64,000 nucleotides of DNA from Dermacentor variabilis. Lineage: Eukaryota; Arthropoda; Arachnida; Ixodida; Ixodidae. The notes below the pieces were generated by a model. It made no database searches. It saw only the letters and a list, made by a program, of their open reading frames with translations, and was not told where the DNA came from. This document shows, piece after piece, positions 44,217 through 58,036 of the stretch. How positions within the stretch are numbered: position 1 is the stretch's first letter; every line of letters starts with the position of its first letter. Position numbers and translations under genes: made by a program. The DNA lies in assembly GCF_050947875.1 (NCBI RefSeq), contig NC_134569.1, forward strand, positions 18,265,631-18,329,630, in the 5' to 3' direction.

Positions 44217-45287
44217 TACCGTATTTACTCATGTAATGAACGCACCCCCAAATTAGCCGCGAAAAATCTGAAATTTTTTTTTTTCTCGCGTAATGAAGGC
44301 AGCCGAAACTTTCCTACTGTGCAAGCCCACGATTGAACAGCGGTACTGTAGCTTTTCGGAGAGACTACAATCTTTTGACTCTCACACATCTGTTTAAAGC
44401 AAGTGCACTTAATGCTTAACGCATCCTTTCTGCCAGTTCTATTGCAAAGGCACCTCGCAGATTCGAGAGAAAAAAAAACTCGATTGGCTCTCTGCAAAAT
44501 ACGCAGTTTACGTATTTTACGCTGACGTAATAGGAGAGCACGTGCATGGGATGCGCAGTCAGGCGTATCGCATGGGATAGTCGAAGAAGGGGCAGCTGGC
44601 ACTTGATCAGCACAGTCATCATAGTCTGTCGTAGTGTCGAATTCGTGTCTGTGGCTCGCTTTTCTGCCTGTCTTGGGTTTCGATGTGTTGATGGGCCTTA
44701 AGTCGAGTTACACGCAGACAGAGTTTATCTGCTCACAAAAAGGGAACGCTGATCAGACACTGGTAAACTTTCACATGCCAATGAGCAGGTTAGTCAAGAA
44801 AAGAGACACGCAGAGTCCTTGTCAAAACAGGTGCGCACTTCAAAGTGATGCTTGCAATAACAGCAGACAGCCGGAAGCGGCTGCGAGGATGAGCTGGGGT
44901 GCGATCGGAGATCGCTGATAGGAGCGCGTGTTCAGTTTTGCTGTGCAGAATTGGCCTAAACCGCACCAACTTCGCATGGCTGACGCATCGGTTCTTTGTT
45001 GAATGGTGGAACCACGATGTCGATGAAGTGGCCAGCGATCTTAACGGCAGGATTGGTGGTTCCGATGTGGAATGAAGTTATGGTTTTTAAATGGTATATA
45101 TGTATTTTTACTGCAAAGATAAGTTATCTTATGCATGTTCGAAATCACCAATGTATTATTGCTTTTCAATTTTTGCTGTTTCGAAGATGTATCCATGAAA
45201 TTTACCCGGCATAATGAACACACCTCCGCAACTTTGCGTTGGTATATTGGGAAAAAAAGTGTGTTCATTACATGGGTATATATGGTA
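44217..45287 (+). mobile_element. decayed DDE transposon with TACCGTATTT ends
   Basis: The left end (ACCGTATTTACTCATGTAAT, then GAACGCAC) and the right end (GTGTGTTCATTACATGGGTA, then TATATGGTA) are inverse repeats over about 28 bp. The interior keeps one recognisable transposase piece (44745-44790). Elements with similar ends appear at 59393-60115 and possibly at 55580. Confidence 0.65.
44634..44918 (+). pseudogene. fragment of pogo/jerky-type transposase
   Basis: Ninety-four codons contain NADQTLVNFHMPMS from 44745. This fits the NxDQTPVxFDMP block around a catalytic aspartate of pogo/Tigger-like DDE transposases, with several changes. Nothing of the DNA-binding domain or the other acidic residues could be placed, and the frame ends at a stop at 44916. 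A clear remnant, not a functional gene. Confidence 0.55.
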
Positions 45288-45749
45288 AATAAAATAAAAT
45301 AAGATTTGACTTTCTATAAATGTAGCAAGGGTGAATTTATTGCTAATGCACTTCGAAGATGTCCTATTTTAGCCTCTTAAACCACTGTCAACAATCACAT
45401 CCTAAATAGTTTCCACTCCAAACTAATTCACTGTAGTCAGAAGGGGCATAAGTGAGTGACTGTACACATCAAATGTTTTTTCAGAAGCAGCTGCCACATG
45501 TATGCTAAGAGAGAAGGGGAGGGTATATGCTCCTTATCACTGAAAACTAACACTAGGACTGTTAAGGCGAATGGCAACGCAAGATACAACTTGGCATACT
45601 CTAATCGCATTCTATGTGAGACCCGAAATACGAGTCAGTGGCACACAGTTTTACACCTGTAACTTTGCACTCGTCACCCATGAAGGATGCGGGAACCAGA
45701 CTGAGAACCACCTGGGGCCACAGCACAGTGCGGGCAATGTGGGGCGCAC
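45288..45749. other. intron, no other feature
   Basis: AT-rich, with no element ends. The minus-strand frame running from the exon at 45750-45903 into this stretch is exon read-through only. Confidence 0.5.
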
Positions 45750-45903
45750 CTGGGGGCAGGGGCTGCTGGGGTGCATAGTATGATTGCTGCTGCATGGGCG
45801 GCGGCTGCTGTCCATACCACTGCTGGGGAGGCGGGGGCGGTCCCTGAGGGTACATGGGCTGCTGCTCAGGGGGGTAAGCCAGGGAGCCCCGGACCGGCGG
45901 GGC
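45750..45903 (-). CDS. MED12: MED12-like exon 2 of the visible series
   Basis: The 154-nt exon has a good acceptor (CTTCCCTGTTTGCAG|GCC) and a weaker donor (CCCCCAG|GTGCGC). It enters in phase 0, as required by exon 59153-59278, and leaves one base that exon 27368-27654 completes to glycine. The peptide is Pro/Gln/Tyr-rich: PPVRGSLAYPPEQQPMYPQG, then PPQQWYGQQ and QQQSYYAPQQPLPP. Tyr/Gln/Pro spacing and the following GGPR suit the disordered C-terminal part of MED12. There is no catalytic motif; the role is scaffold and partner binding. Other Gln-rich transcription cofactors remain possible. Confidence 0.65.
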
Positions 45904-47492
45904 CTGCAAACAGGGAAGCACACAGCACTGTGGACGACTGAACATCTTAAAGAGACACTAACAGATGCTAACTAAACTAACAGATACTTTTTTCATTAAG
46001 AAACACAAGGTTGCAAGAGTCATCCAGGAATCACTAACCTTATATGATACAGAATATCAATACATTGATCAATCATTATAGACAGCGTGTGCCGATTGAC
46101 AGTGTCACGTGTGATTTTATCTGCCTTTTTGCTTTGTTGTGGTTTGTTTATTATTACTTTCTGTAGTTTATTGTTTGCTTTCTTGCTTACTTTCTGGTTT
46201 ACTTTTTGGTTTTCTATGTGCATACATTCTGGGTAGACCCTAATAAGTGCTTTAGTTGCGAGACAGCACTCAAGTCATGTGCCTCGTTTTCCATTTCTTG
46301 TGTTACTGCCAAGTTTTTTTTTTTTTTTTGTAAATATGAACACTAAAGAGCAACACTAAGTCAGTTTAGACTCGTAAAGTATTCTTTCAAAGCTGCATTT
46401 TTGTTAATTTCAGTAAGAAGTAAATAACTAGAAGAGAAAAATGAAGGCTAAGCTTCCATTTTCTGAAATTTCACAGCAAAACTTCAGTAAAAATGCGTCG
46501 GTATGACAACATTGATTCCAGCGTGTTTTCTCACACTTGCGACGCTGTGCAGTAAGTGCTCCTGAAACTTGCACATTCACTTTTGGCTCCTCTAGAATAT
46601 AATGTAGGACATCTTTACCAATAAAATATTAATTGGGCCCAAGCGGACACCATCAGGACCTATGATGTTATGGCAAGCTGGAGCAGGAATTTCAGCATCG
46701 ACCTGGTACAGAAACTTCGACATTGCCAACCATCTATCGTTCTCGCATCTTTTCTGGCTTATCAATCCTCTTCTCACGATGAGAGTGGTATTTTTGGTGT
46801 TGTAGGAACGTAATTTACTAATTATGCTTCTACAAAATGGGTATATAAAAACAATCTCTGACCCTGGTGAGAATCAAGTTTGTCACTGTTTGGTTGTGGA
46901 TCAGTTGTTCTAACCAGTCCACCAGGGAAGTTCTGTTGAAGTGACAAAATAGCACAAGCATGTTGTGCAGCTCGACAGGCAATGAGATGTGCCACTTTGC
47001 ACATGCTTCATGCAGAGATAAAACGCAATATTTTGCAAGCACTTGGAACACTACGTGCAACACTGAAAGTGCAGATTTCTTTCTGTGTACAGCCATATTC
47101 CTTGTGTGAACCTAAATAAACCCGAAACACTTGTCAGGCAGAATAGTGTGGTGTCCACACATTGTAAATGACAGGCGCTTTGTGAAATGCTTATGTAAAT
47201 GCATTTATAAGACAAAGCAGTGCCTCTCAGCTACTGAAAGTATCATAGTTCAACTGCCTGTATGGTTGGAATGATCATCAACATGTTTAAAAAGATCTGC
47301 GATTGTAGTTTTGCCTCTCACCATCCATAGTTGAACCTGGATGCGTGCAACAAGACATATCACAGATTCTGTCTGTGGACAAGTGTGAAATGGTTGAGCC
47401 GCAACAAATCCCACTGGGAGCAGCTAGTCAGCAGCACCGCTGCTGTGCCACGATGTCGCGACAATAAATCATTTGGTGGCCCTAAGTTATGT
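45904..47492. other. intron, no gene recognised
   Basis: No element ends or splice-bounded exon. A T run of 17 bases lies at 46314-46330. Minus-strand frames at 46830-47096 and 46592-46777 are short, without motif. Confidence 0.4.
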
Positions 47493-47633
47493 TGTCAAAA
47501 GATTGATAACACAGAAATCAGTTTGAAGGAACAAATTGAAGAAAACGTATATTCTGGTTATGCAGTACAGCTGAACAAAGGAAAACATTGCAGTGTAGGA
47601 CGCAATGTCCGCGCTCTATGGTGTCTAAAGAGC

Positions 47634-48709
<1,076 letters not shown>

Positions 48710-49021
48710 AAACACGCACGCACGCACACGCGCACACAGTCATGTTCTCTCGTCATCGAAGCTTTAACCCACCTCAAAAATGTAAACACAACAGGAGCGA
48801 CGCCCTACTCTTCGTCAATTGCCGAAGGCAAAGGTTGCCTCATTCGACGTGGTGCCAAGGTGGTGCCGTCTCCACTCTCCATTCCGGCCAGACGAAGGGT
48901 TCATTTCACTTTCTCTAGGAAAGACGTCTGGAGTGCGCACGTGTGGTTAAAACAAACACAAGAATACAAAACAGAACACACTGCCCCCCAAAAATGAGCA
49001 TGCTCATTATTCCCCTCAATT

Positions 49022-50412
49022 TCAGAGTTCAACTACATATAACAGTTGCACAGGCCGACGAAGAAGTTTACTGTCTGGCATCCGTACTGTGCAGATTTGG
49101 ACTTGTCTGTCTCGACTGGGGAGCACTTTGTAAATAACGGTTCTTTTCCAGAGGAGCCAAGGTAGTTTTTCGTCATGAACTAAGACAAAATTGCCTTTCT
49201 TGAGCGAGTTGTTTTCTTTGCTGGCGGAGTTGTGCACTGATTGTAACAGCAGTAAATATTCATTTCTCAGTAAATATTCATGACGCCAGAAATGGTATAA
49301 CATTCTTTGGCAATGTTTCCATCTTCGCACCATTTCCTTGGCTGAAGTTGTAGATTGAATGGTCGGATGACCATCAGGAAGCGCTAGCAATCTTTTGCCG
49401 GTGAGAAAGTGCAACAGTGTCAAGGCAGTTCCTTCATCTGGTGATGAGTAAAGGAAGGTCAGGGGGCATGAGTTAATGACGGCCTCAACTTCGCTGAGCA
49501 TTGTCATCAACTCTTCAAAGCTCAGATGTGCATTTCCCAGTACGCACCGAAGACAAACTTTGACGCTTTTTACTAAACGCTCCCAAAAGACTCCCCACCA
49601 TGCTGCCTTCTCAACAATGTACTTCCATTGTATCTGATGCTCCGCACAGTAACTAGTAAATTCTCCTCTCTTCATTGAGTTGAATAACTCCAAAAGGTCT
49701 TTCGACACTTTCTTAAATGTTAAAGTGTTGTCTTTGTAAATAACTGATGGTAAACTGCGACGTGCTGTAAAACAACGGAAGGCCAGTTGGAATTTCTCTG
49801 AGGAGAGGTCTGATACAAGCTCCAAATGAATAGCACGAGTGATGGCACAAAAGAATAACGCTATGTACACTTTTTCTTCGTTTCATTTTCCCTTTGTGAA
49901 AAGAGGACCTGCAAGTCAATCCCAACAACTTCAAAACAATTACCTGGCAATGTTCTGTCAGCGGGAAGCACAGCTGTCAGTGCATTAGCTGCTAGTAGCC
50001 TCTCTTGTATACAGCTATTGCATGTTCGAATTACTTGTTTCACGACTTGATGTGATCTTGGAATCCAAACGTTCTCTCTTATTTCGGTCATAGTGTCTTG
50101 AACACCACCATGCATTACAGCCAGATGACATTTTCTCAGAATGAGTTTAGTGAATGAGTGCGCAGGGGGTAATAGCACAGTATGCTTGACCCTTTCTTCC
50201 TCTTTGGTATGCTGTAATCTTACACCAACATGCAGAAGTCCGTCATTGTCAATGAAGGGACTCAAAGTGTAGATCTCCGACTGTTGAGACACGGCTCTGT
50301 TTTCAATCAAGTTTTGCCTTTCAGCTCCGTAAGTGCCCTCTTGGACAGCCTTAATCCAATAAGTCTGCTTGATGGTGTTCTTCGGCACTAAGACCACCAC
50401 CAAGGATTTCAC
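49022..50412 (-). pseudogene. BEL integrase and C-terminal domain
   Basis: The minus strand reads first the zinc-binding H2C2 part (HLAVMHGGVQDT, CNSCIQERL), then a break near 49861 and the catalytic core. Core acids remain visible: Asp in FEVVGIDLQ, Asp in YKDNTLTF (SDNG in most relatives) and Glu in WWGVFWERLVKS. The Pao-type C-terminus follows (GNFVLVHDE, RRPVQLLYVVEL) to 49022. Integrase would join the cDNA to the chromosome. At least one frameshift splits it. Confidence 0.85.
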
Positions 50413-52560
50413 CTTTTATCTTTCTAGGGAATCGAAAGACCCAAGCAGTGATAAGAAAAAGCCTCAACAACCAGCTATATTTCATTATGTCTATGACGGG
50501 TTTCCTCTCCAAAACCGAAGACACCTGCAGAACCATTTTCTCTTTCCTTTTCTCTTGTTCTACTCCATTCATTGGCACAGACTCTTTGTTTATCTCAAAT
50601 GACCATTCTTGGCGGTCTTTGAACAGCCCAGGAGGACCGTGGCATCAGAGTGTGTTTGCTGACAGTCTCTGAACTGACATACCTCGCGTGAGGCAATCTG
50701 AAGGATTTGCATTTCCAGGGCAATGATTCCACTGTTGAGGGGCACTCAAGTTCTGAATTTCACTAACTCTATTTTGCATGAATGTCTTGCATTTGGTAGC
50801 GTGGCTCTGAATCCAGTACAGTGCAATAGTGGAGTCTGTCCAGAAAAACAATGTCGCAGACAAGTCCACTTGTTACAAACATAGTTTGCCATGTAATGTA
50901 ATGTCCTCCCTCATGTAATGTCTCAACAGAGACCTTTGAGGAAATGAATAAATAGACATGCTCCTATGACAGCTACCATTAGTTCCAGCCTAGGCAACAA
51001 AAGATGCTTCAACGGTGCTACTCTTGATTTGGCACAATTTAGCTCGACGTTAGAGCTGTTACTGCCTCCTCCGTTCGCAGGTAGGCACATGCAACATACT
51101 CTTCTGGGCATGCATCACAGAAGATGTGCATTTCAAAGCGACCTATCTTATCCTACTCTGTGATGCATTACTTGAAAGTGAGTCGCTGAAGGTCAAGCAG
51201 TTCATCGCACCAGATATTCCATGCTTTCTCCAAGTCATCCGGCAATGGTGAATCCCAGTCTACCTCTCTTTCCCACAAACGCTGAAACAATACTTTTGCT
51301 CTGATGACGAACAGACTGACGATTCCAAGAGGGTCAAAAATCCTGGTGGATGCTTGCAGTACCATACACTTGGTGCTGATACTGCATCTCACGGCGCTCA
51401 GAACACTTTCTGTAGGAATGGAAAGGAGGTGATTTCTGGTCTCCAGTGCAGACCCAGAACCTTATGTGTCTTGTCAAACATTCTGTAATGCCATCGTCCT
51501 CCAATAAACCTCATAGTTCTGCAGAATTTGTGGCCCACTTATGCAACTTCATGCCTGCATCTGCCATAATTGCCTTTGCAACTCTATATATTTCTGCTAC
51601 CTGACTCACTGATGATGCTCCGGTAATTAAATGGTCAACATAGAAAGACTATTTCAAGATGTCAGCAACACGTTTATGCTCATTCTCTTGCTTCTCCAGG
51701 TGAGAAAGTATTGTCGCATTGAGTAGGTATGGGCTGGCAGATGTACCAAAGGGTATCCTTGTCATTCGCCATTCTTCCAGCTTTGGAAGTGCCATGAGGG
51801 TCACAGTGTTTTTTCGTACCAAAGGAACCTGAGTGCGTTTCTGTCTTTTGGCTGCGAAAAAAATTGCAAAAATGCCTTCTCTATGTCAGCGGTGAGTGCC
51901 ACAACATCCAGTCGAAAGCAAAGCATAATTTGAGCTAAATCTGCAATACGGTGGGGCGCGTTTCCCAGCTGGTCGTTAAGTGAAAGCTTTCCTGGCATGT
52001 GTGCTGAGCAGTCAAAAATAATTTGCAGTTTTGTCATCGTGGATTCTTCGCATACTACTCCTTGATGAGGCATGTAGTAAACATGACCAGTCTCATCCGA
52101 CTTCTAAGAAGATACATGCTCAGCATGACCTTTCTGCAGGTACTTTCATATAACAGAGTCGTATTTCCTCAGCAATTCTCCGTCGCGCCTAAGACGTGCA
52201 GTCAAGCTCTGAAGCATTTTCTGCTAAATCTCAGTTATGGTGGAGTTCACCAACAAAGTCTTTCCAAGGCAGAGTTACTTGATATCGATCATCAAATGAG
52301 GTAACAGTATGCTCAAATTGATCCTCCACCGTTTGGTCATGCAGCTTCGAGTTGTTTTCCTCTTTTATGCCTAGAGCATCCAGTTCCCAGAAGTTTTGCA
52401 GAAGTGAGTCTAAGCGGACTAGCAAGCGTGTCTCTGTCCTTAAAATGCAAGTGTTAACTGCAACAAAGGTTGAACTCGTTGGGCTTACCAGGCCTTGGAA
52501 GGTCCTCCCATATGCAGTGTTGACAGTAACTAAACTTGGAGAATTCTTGCAATGCTCAAC
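50413..52560 (-). pseudogene. BEL reverse transcriptase and RNase H, heavily broken
   Basis: Pieces in several frames, read right to left: 52231-52425 start of RT; 51801-52073 with GVVCEESTMTKLQIIFDCSA and VVALTADIEKAFLQ (palm); 51631-51642, where the YVDD box reads YVDH next to a stop; 51168-51392 A17-type segment (ASTRIFDPLGIVS); 50923-51111 (SRVAPLKHLLLPRLELMVAV); and 50645-50869 RNase H (FFWTDSTIALYWIQ, NPSDCLTRG). The order is normal. Multiple stops and frameshifts and the altered active site rule out function. Confidence 0.8.
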
Positions 52561-52578
52561 CTCATTCTTGACAAATTT

Positions 52579-53210
52579 CTACATGTGATCTGATCCAATT
52601 AGAAGGCTCACACCTGGAATTGCAGACATGCTACGAAGCAGCAACTTGTCAGCGATGGATCCCCTTTCAGCTTCTATTGTTTGGATGAAATGAAGCTCCA
52701 CCGGTGTATGCAGAATATCCTTGCAAATGAATGAAACCTTGACTGCCTGAATAATGAATTCTTGGCCACGGCATTGTGCCTTTAGTCGCATTTCCACAAC
52801 ATGACATCTTTGTTTGTGGCTTTGATGTTCACCAAAGGTACTGAGCTTCAAGGTGGTGAATCTGGACTCACATAGCTGTAGCGTCTTTGAGACATCCTTT
52901 CTGATGAACATTCTTTGGCTGCCTCCATCTGTGACTCCCCTTACATAACTGCCTTTGTTATTGCCAATTGCCCATGCTCGAAAGGTCTGCAAAAGAACCT
53001 CTGAATTGTTGTAATCTGTGGCAGAGGCATAAACATTGGTTGTAGCAAGAGATGGAAGTTCCCATTTCACAGCTCCTGCAAGTCCCGTGTTGCACATAGA
53101 AGTTGCATGTCGCACTCCACAAGTGCTGTAGCTGACTATTTTGAGGCAGTCTTGTACGCGATGACCCCGTACAGTGCAGTGGAAGCATCGCGTGGAAGCA
53201 TCGCATGTCA
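52579..53210 (-). pseudogene. BEL zinc knuckle and aspartic protease
   Basis: On the minus strand a CCHC knuckle, CFHCTVRGHRVQDC, lies at about 53150-53190. It is followed, after a frame change, by the DUF1758-like protease domain to 52579. The active-site motif reads TDGGSQ where DSGSQ is usual: the aspartate stays, the serine does not. The region ends PGVSLLIGSDHM. In the active element the protease would release the mature proteins. Confidence 0.78.
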
Positions 53211-53272
53211 GACATCAGCCTCTTCCTTTTTTCTTGAATGTCGACAGGGGTAGAGGGAAGTTCAGTGCTATG

Positions 53273-54492
53273 CTATGACGAACCATAGAAGCAACACTTG
53301 GTCGTCACCTTTGTAGCCATTTTAGTGTGGAGAACTGCCGCGGTCGGCATCCTCCGGCGTCTCTCTTGCCTTTCTTGAGCTGGCGGAGCCTTTTTCGGCG
53401 CACGGTTGGCAGTAGCACTTCTTTCCCAGCTTTCTACCTCGATTAGGAGGAACTCAAGAACCTTCGTCAACTTGTCATCCGCTTCTGTGGTGTCTGCCTG
53501 TGCAGGCATCTCTACTTCACCCTCGTTTTCATAGTTTCCTAAAGGTGCAGTTTCTTTGGAATGGCAAACTTGTCTGTTATAGTCGACTACGAGGTCCTGT
53601 GGCAGCGCCACTAATATGATGTCGCACATCATAGTCGAATAAGTAGCGGCATTCACGCCCATGCTGCGCAGCCCGCATATATGTCCCTAAACATGGTCAT
53701 ATAGTTTTCGAAGTCCACGTAGGTCACTCACTGAAGTAACGGCGGGTAAGGCTCGGAGTGTGGCAAGATGATCTTGTTCGATTTGTGTTCTGTCGCCAAA
53801 GCGTCCGTGCAGAATTTCTAGTGCGTCTTTATAGCAAGCCTCAGTAGCATTCAAGCCTTTTATCACTGCTAGGGCTGGTCCATGCAGCAATGAGCAAAGG
53901 TACTGGAACTTTTCAGAAATTGAGACAAGAGTTCTAATGGATGGCGTTTTGGAACTGCTCCCAAAAGGGCATCCAGTTGGCCAACTCACCACCGAAGGTT
54001 CCCAAGCGCATCTTGGGCAACTTCACACCATCACCTCAGAGAACTGTTTCCTCCCTTTGGTGGCCACTTAATTGCGGTGCAGCTTCAGGCGGTCTGTCGT
54101 CCACTTGAACGGAGGTCAGCTTTGCTTGCAGACGACCGATCATGGCTGTCGCCTCATCGTCGTATCTTACTGCCTCACCATACTCAGCGTCGAACTCCAC
54201 TTCAGGGATCAGTGGTTCCAGCTTCTCGTTTATCTTACACAGCTCCTCGTTACATGTTTCCAATCAGTGTATCAGGGTGGTAACTTGGCATGAGGTTCCC
54301 TCTCGCGCGACAGGCTCGGCCTCATTGATGATGCGCGAGTGGTGGCCGCAACGAACGCGGCTTTTGGCCTGAAGCTTATCCACGCGTCCATCCATGGAAG
54401 CACTGGTAGATCTCGAAGTTTGTCGCGTCCAAGCGGTTGAAAGAGCCAAGTCCGCTGTCGGCCGCGATGCTCCTTTCCCTGGTTTCGGCATC
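53273..54492 (-). pseudogene. BEL gag, frameshifted
   Basis: A start at 54492 (MPKPGKGASRPTADLA) lies immediately inside the 5' LTR and overlaps the primer-binding site. Coding continues in fragments: a coiled-coil-like acidic part (54036-54263, CNEELCKINEKLEPLIPEVE), the DUF1759-like capsid (53687-53992, with EKFQYLCSLLHGPAL and LHGRFGDRTQIEQDHLA), and a C-terminal part (53273-53662) with a basic, Ala/Pro/Arg-rich stretch. The breaks between them are frameshifts or stops. Confidence 0.75.
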
Positions 54493-54493
54493 A

Positions 54494-54987
<494 letters not shown>

Positions 54988-55228
54988 ATGTCACATTCAT
55001 GAGTAGACTGAATCAGCAATTCAGTCAACTGTGAATGCAGCTTGAAGGCCAGCTGCAACGAAAGTTGGGCCACATAAAAAGCTTAGTTTCAGATCGCGTA
55101 GCTGCCGAGAAGCTTCTGTACAAAATTTTATGTTTCAAATAGGAGTGGATAAATCATGAAGGGCTAGCAAAAGTAGACGTTTTTGATAACAAAATTGAAG
55201 AACGCCACCACTGTCACTCGCCAGAAGT

Positions 55229-55472
55229 TAAAAAATTAAATTATACAGTTCTACATGCCAAAACCGCAATATGATTATGAGGCAGATGCAGGGGAGAACT
55301 CAAGATTAATTTTGACTCCTTGCAATTTTTAGTATGCACCCAATGCACAGTACACGAGTGCTTTTGCCTTCCACCCCCATCGAAATGCAGACTCCACGGC
55401 AGAGATTTGATCCTGCAACCTCACGTTTAGCAGCGCAACACCAAAGCCACTAAGCAACCATAGTGGTCATCG
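55229..55472 (-). repeat. tRNA SINE, minus strand, with aged TSD
   Basis: Read on the minus strand: a tRNA-like head (GGTTGCTTAGTGGCTTTGG, then GGTTGCAGGATCAAATCTC as B box), then GCATTTCGATGGGGGTG, then CTGCCTCATAATCATATTGC and an AT tail. CTCGCCAGAAGT at 55217 and CTCGTCGGAAGT at 55473 form a target duplication with two changes. Same family as 34050-34284. Confidence 0.8.
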
Positions 55473-55933
55473 CTCGTCGGAAGTGACACGCAAACAAGAA
55501 TACATGGCTCTAAGCATAAGCCGTTGCTATTAGATTCCCACAGCATGCCGAGAAATCTCAAAAGCAACATGCTGGGACTTACCGTATTCTTGTGCATATA
55601 AGCCACACCAAAAATGTGAAAATATAAATGATAAAGTCAAGATGCGGATTACACACAAATTTCAACTTAAGGTGTGGCTTAATGGTAACATAAACAGCAA
55701 TGACGTGAAGCCACACCTCAAGCCAAAGTTCTCCACTATTAAAAGTTTCGTTATCTCCTAGGCAACCCGAACCCCACGTGGTGAAGCACCCTCTCCCCTC
55801 TTTCATACTCACCCATTCTCCTATTTTTTTTTGGACTGACATTTGGCATTCTCACTGGGTTAAAAGCTGGCAAGCCAGAACTCTGATCATGAGTGCTGCA
55901 CATGACAACAGTGCTTTACAGCATAAAAAATTA
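55473..55933. other. possible TIR element fragment
   Basis: TTACCGTATTCTTGTGCATA at 55579 resembles the TACCGTATTT ends at 44217 and 59393. GTGGCTT words recur inverted nearby (GCCACACC and GGTGTGGC at 55609 and 55672), suggesting a small palindromic remnant. No gene. Confidence 0.4.
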
Positions 55934-56774
55934 CAGTAAAACCTTGTTAATTTGACCCTCGTTAATTCGGAAAATAGGATAATTCGGACTTGTTCTTTGG
56001 TCCCAGCATTATTTCGTGCAATCAAACTCTCGTTAGTTCGGAGGTACTTGGTCGTACATAAGTTAATTCGGACAACTCTTGGAGCTCAGCAAGGGCCACA
56101 AATATGCGACGCAAAAGAGCAAAAATGGTGCTAGTGTCCAACCGTCATAGTCATCAGTGGTAGTCATACATGAATGACAGCAATGCCGGAATGCTTTGTC
56201 CCCAATTGCGCCTTTTATGCCTTTATTCTTGCATTTACTGCCGCGCATAACACTGTATCAGTCGCATGCCTTCACAACTGTGTAGTCACCATCCACGATC
56301 ACGTCTATCTCAACCACGGTTTTGTTCGCAGTGGTTATGACAAACAATAGTTTCTTTTTGACTCAGTGCAATGCTCTTGAGGATGAAGAGCACCGGCTAC
56401 ATCGTGATGTACAGTTTATCTGCTGGTGACCAGCTCACGGGAGAAAAAATAATCCGGATGTGCACACGGTAGTGAAAAGCATGTCTCAGATAAAGACACA
56501 CGCTGTGGCTGCGCCACGGCCGCACTGCGAATGAAGTCGGGAGGCCTCCGCCGCTGCGAGTTCTAATTAGTCATGAGATGATAAGAACAGCTGCTTCCGC
56601 ACTGCGTTTATGCAAAACAGAAACAGGATTTGCCGATTCACTCAGTAAATGAAAGCGTGCTGATGTAGCAAGCATCTGTTTATAGTTTTCTTGGTACCCT
56701 CAATGATTTGACATTCTGCTAATTCAGAGATTTTTATTCAGTCCTATGAAATATAACTTAAAGAGGTTTTCCTC
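55934..56774 (+). mobile_element. MITE, CAGTAAAACC family, forward copy
   Basis: It starts CAGTAAAACCTTGTTAATTT after TA and ends in a weathered inverse (ACTTAAAGAGGTTTTCCT). 841 bp, non-coding. This is the reference copy for the interrupted one at 17880-20249. Confidence 0.75.
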
Positions 56775-58036
56775 TACCAGCACCACCAAAGAGATGTAGA
56801 ACAGAGCCACTAGCCAAAGCAACAATGTGGAATAGCCTTGCATCCGCGAGAATGGTTTATAAAAATTTGTGTGTTGTTGTGTGCAGTTATTTCTGTGCAT
56901 TATAAGAGCAGATTTTTGTTTCTTTGGGATGTAGTAATCGTACAAGGACGCAGGTTTTATCAGAAAAATATGGTATGTCATCGCCACCAACCACGAGCTG
57001 CACTCGACATCTGCTTATGTGCTATATATTTAAAAGCTGCTAATAAGAAAATTAGACAACTAAAGCCCTACAGCTTTGCAAAGATAGCTTCAGTCGTATA
57101 TCCTATGAACTTATAATCAAGTTAGCCAAAACAAAATTCCGTTGCAGTTGGCCTTCAATGGCTGAGGATAAAGCTGAACTGGCCCCGAAGCATTGTATGC
57201 AGTACATCCCAGTTTCAGTTGCAGTCAATGGTTGCGTCAGTCCACTGCGGACAGCAACATGTGTACAGAAATCTACAATTCAGCAGCATATACCTTCATT
57301 CCCCTTATATGTAATACTCAAATTGCATAATAGCCCACCATAGTTGAATTCATAATGATGATGATGATCAAGAATCTGACGTGCTGTAACATCTACTAAG
57401 TTGGCAGTCTGCACATGGCCCTTCGCAGTAAACACTGGCGCTCGTTAGCAACATTGAAAGCAGCTGGCCCACCAGTGCTATTGGCTGATTTCGTGGTCAC
57501 GAGAGCTTTCTCAGTAATACATAACAGCTAATTTCTAGTTAAACAGATAAAGCATATATATGTTTGCAATCTCAAAAAGATTGGAGAATTATTTCATCTT
57601 TGGAATGAGCATAGCTGCATCTGCTGTGTGTGGCCTCTGAGATGGCAGCAGCGTGCTGCGTAGCATAGTCTACCACAGACACCACATGGTGCCGCAACAA
57701 GACTTTTTGAAGCCATGACACAACTTTCGGCTGGGGCTTTGCCCTCTTGCCTTTTCCGCTGTGTAGCTTTCAGCATGCTAGTGAAGATGAAAGGAAGGAG
57801 AGAGAATGCAGGGTATCAGTATAACTCCACTTGCAGTTGACGGATATGAAAAACTATGTGGCATGATATTCGTGAGACAATATCCTTTAGCAGTGAGGCC
57901 ATTCTAAAATTAGTTAGAAAGGCATTTCAGGGCCCCTTTAGCAAAGCAGAAATTCATATGTCGTGGAATCCATGTTCCGTAAACATTTTTGGCCAACTGT
58001 ACAAGTTGTGCATCACATTGTGCAGAGAATCATATG
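56775..58036. other. no gene; (ATG)n run
   Basis: A short (ATG)n run lies at 57353-57369. TCAGGGCCCCTTTAGC near 57927 resembles a word (TTTCAGGGGTCCTTTAA) near 10175 and may be a dispersed repeat. Nothing coding is supported. Confidence 0.35.
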
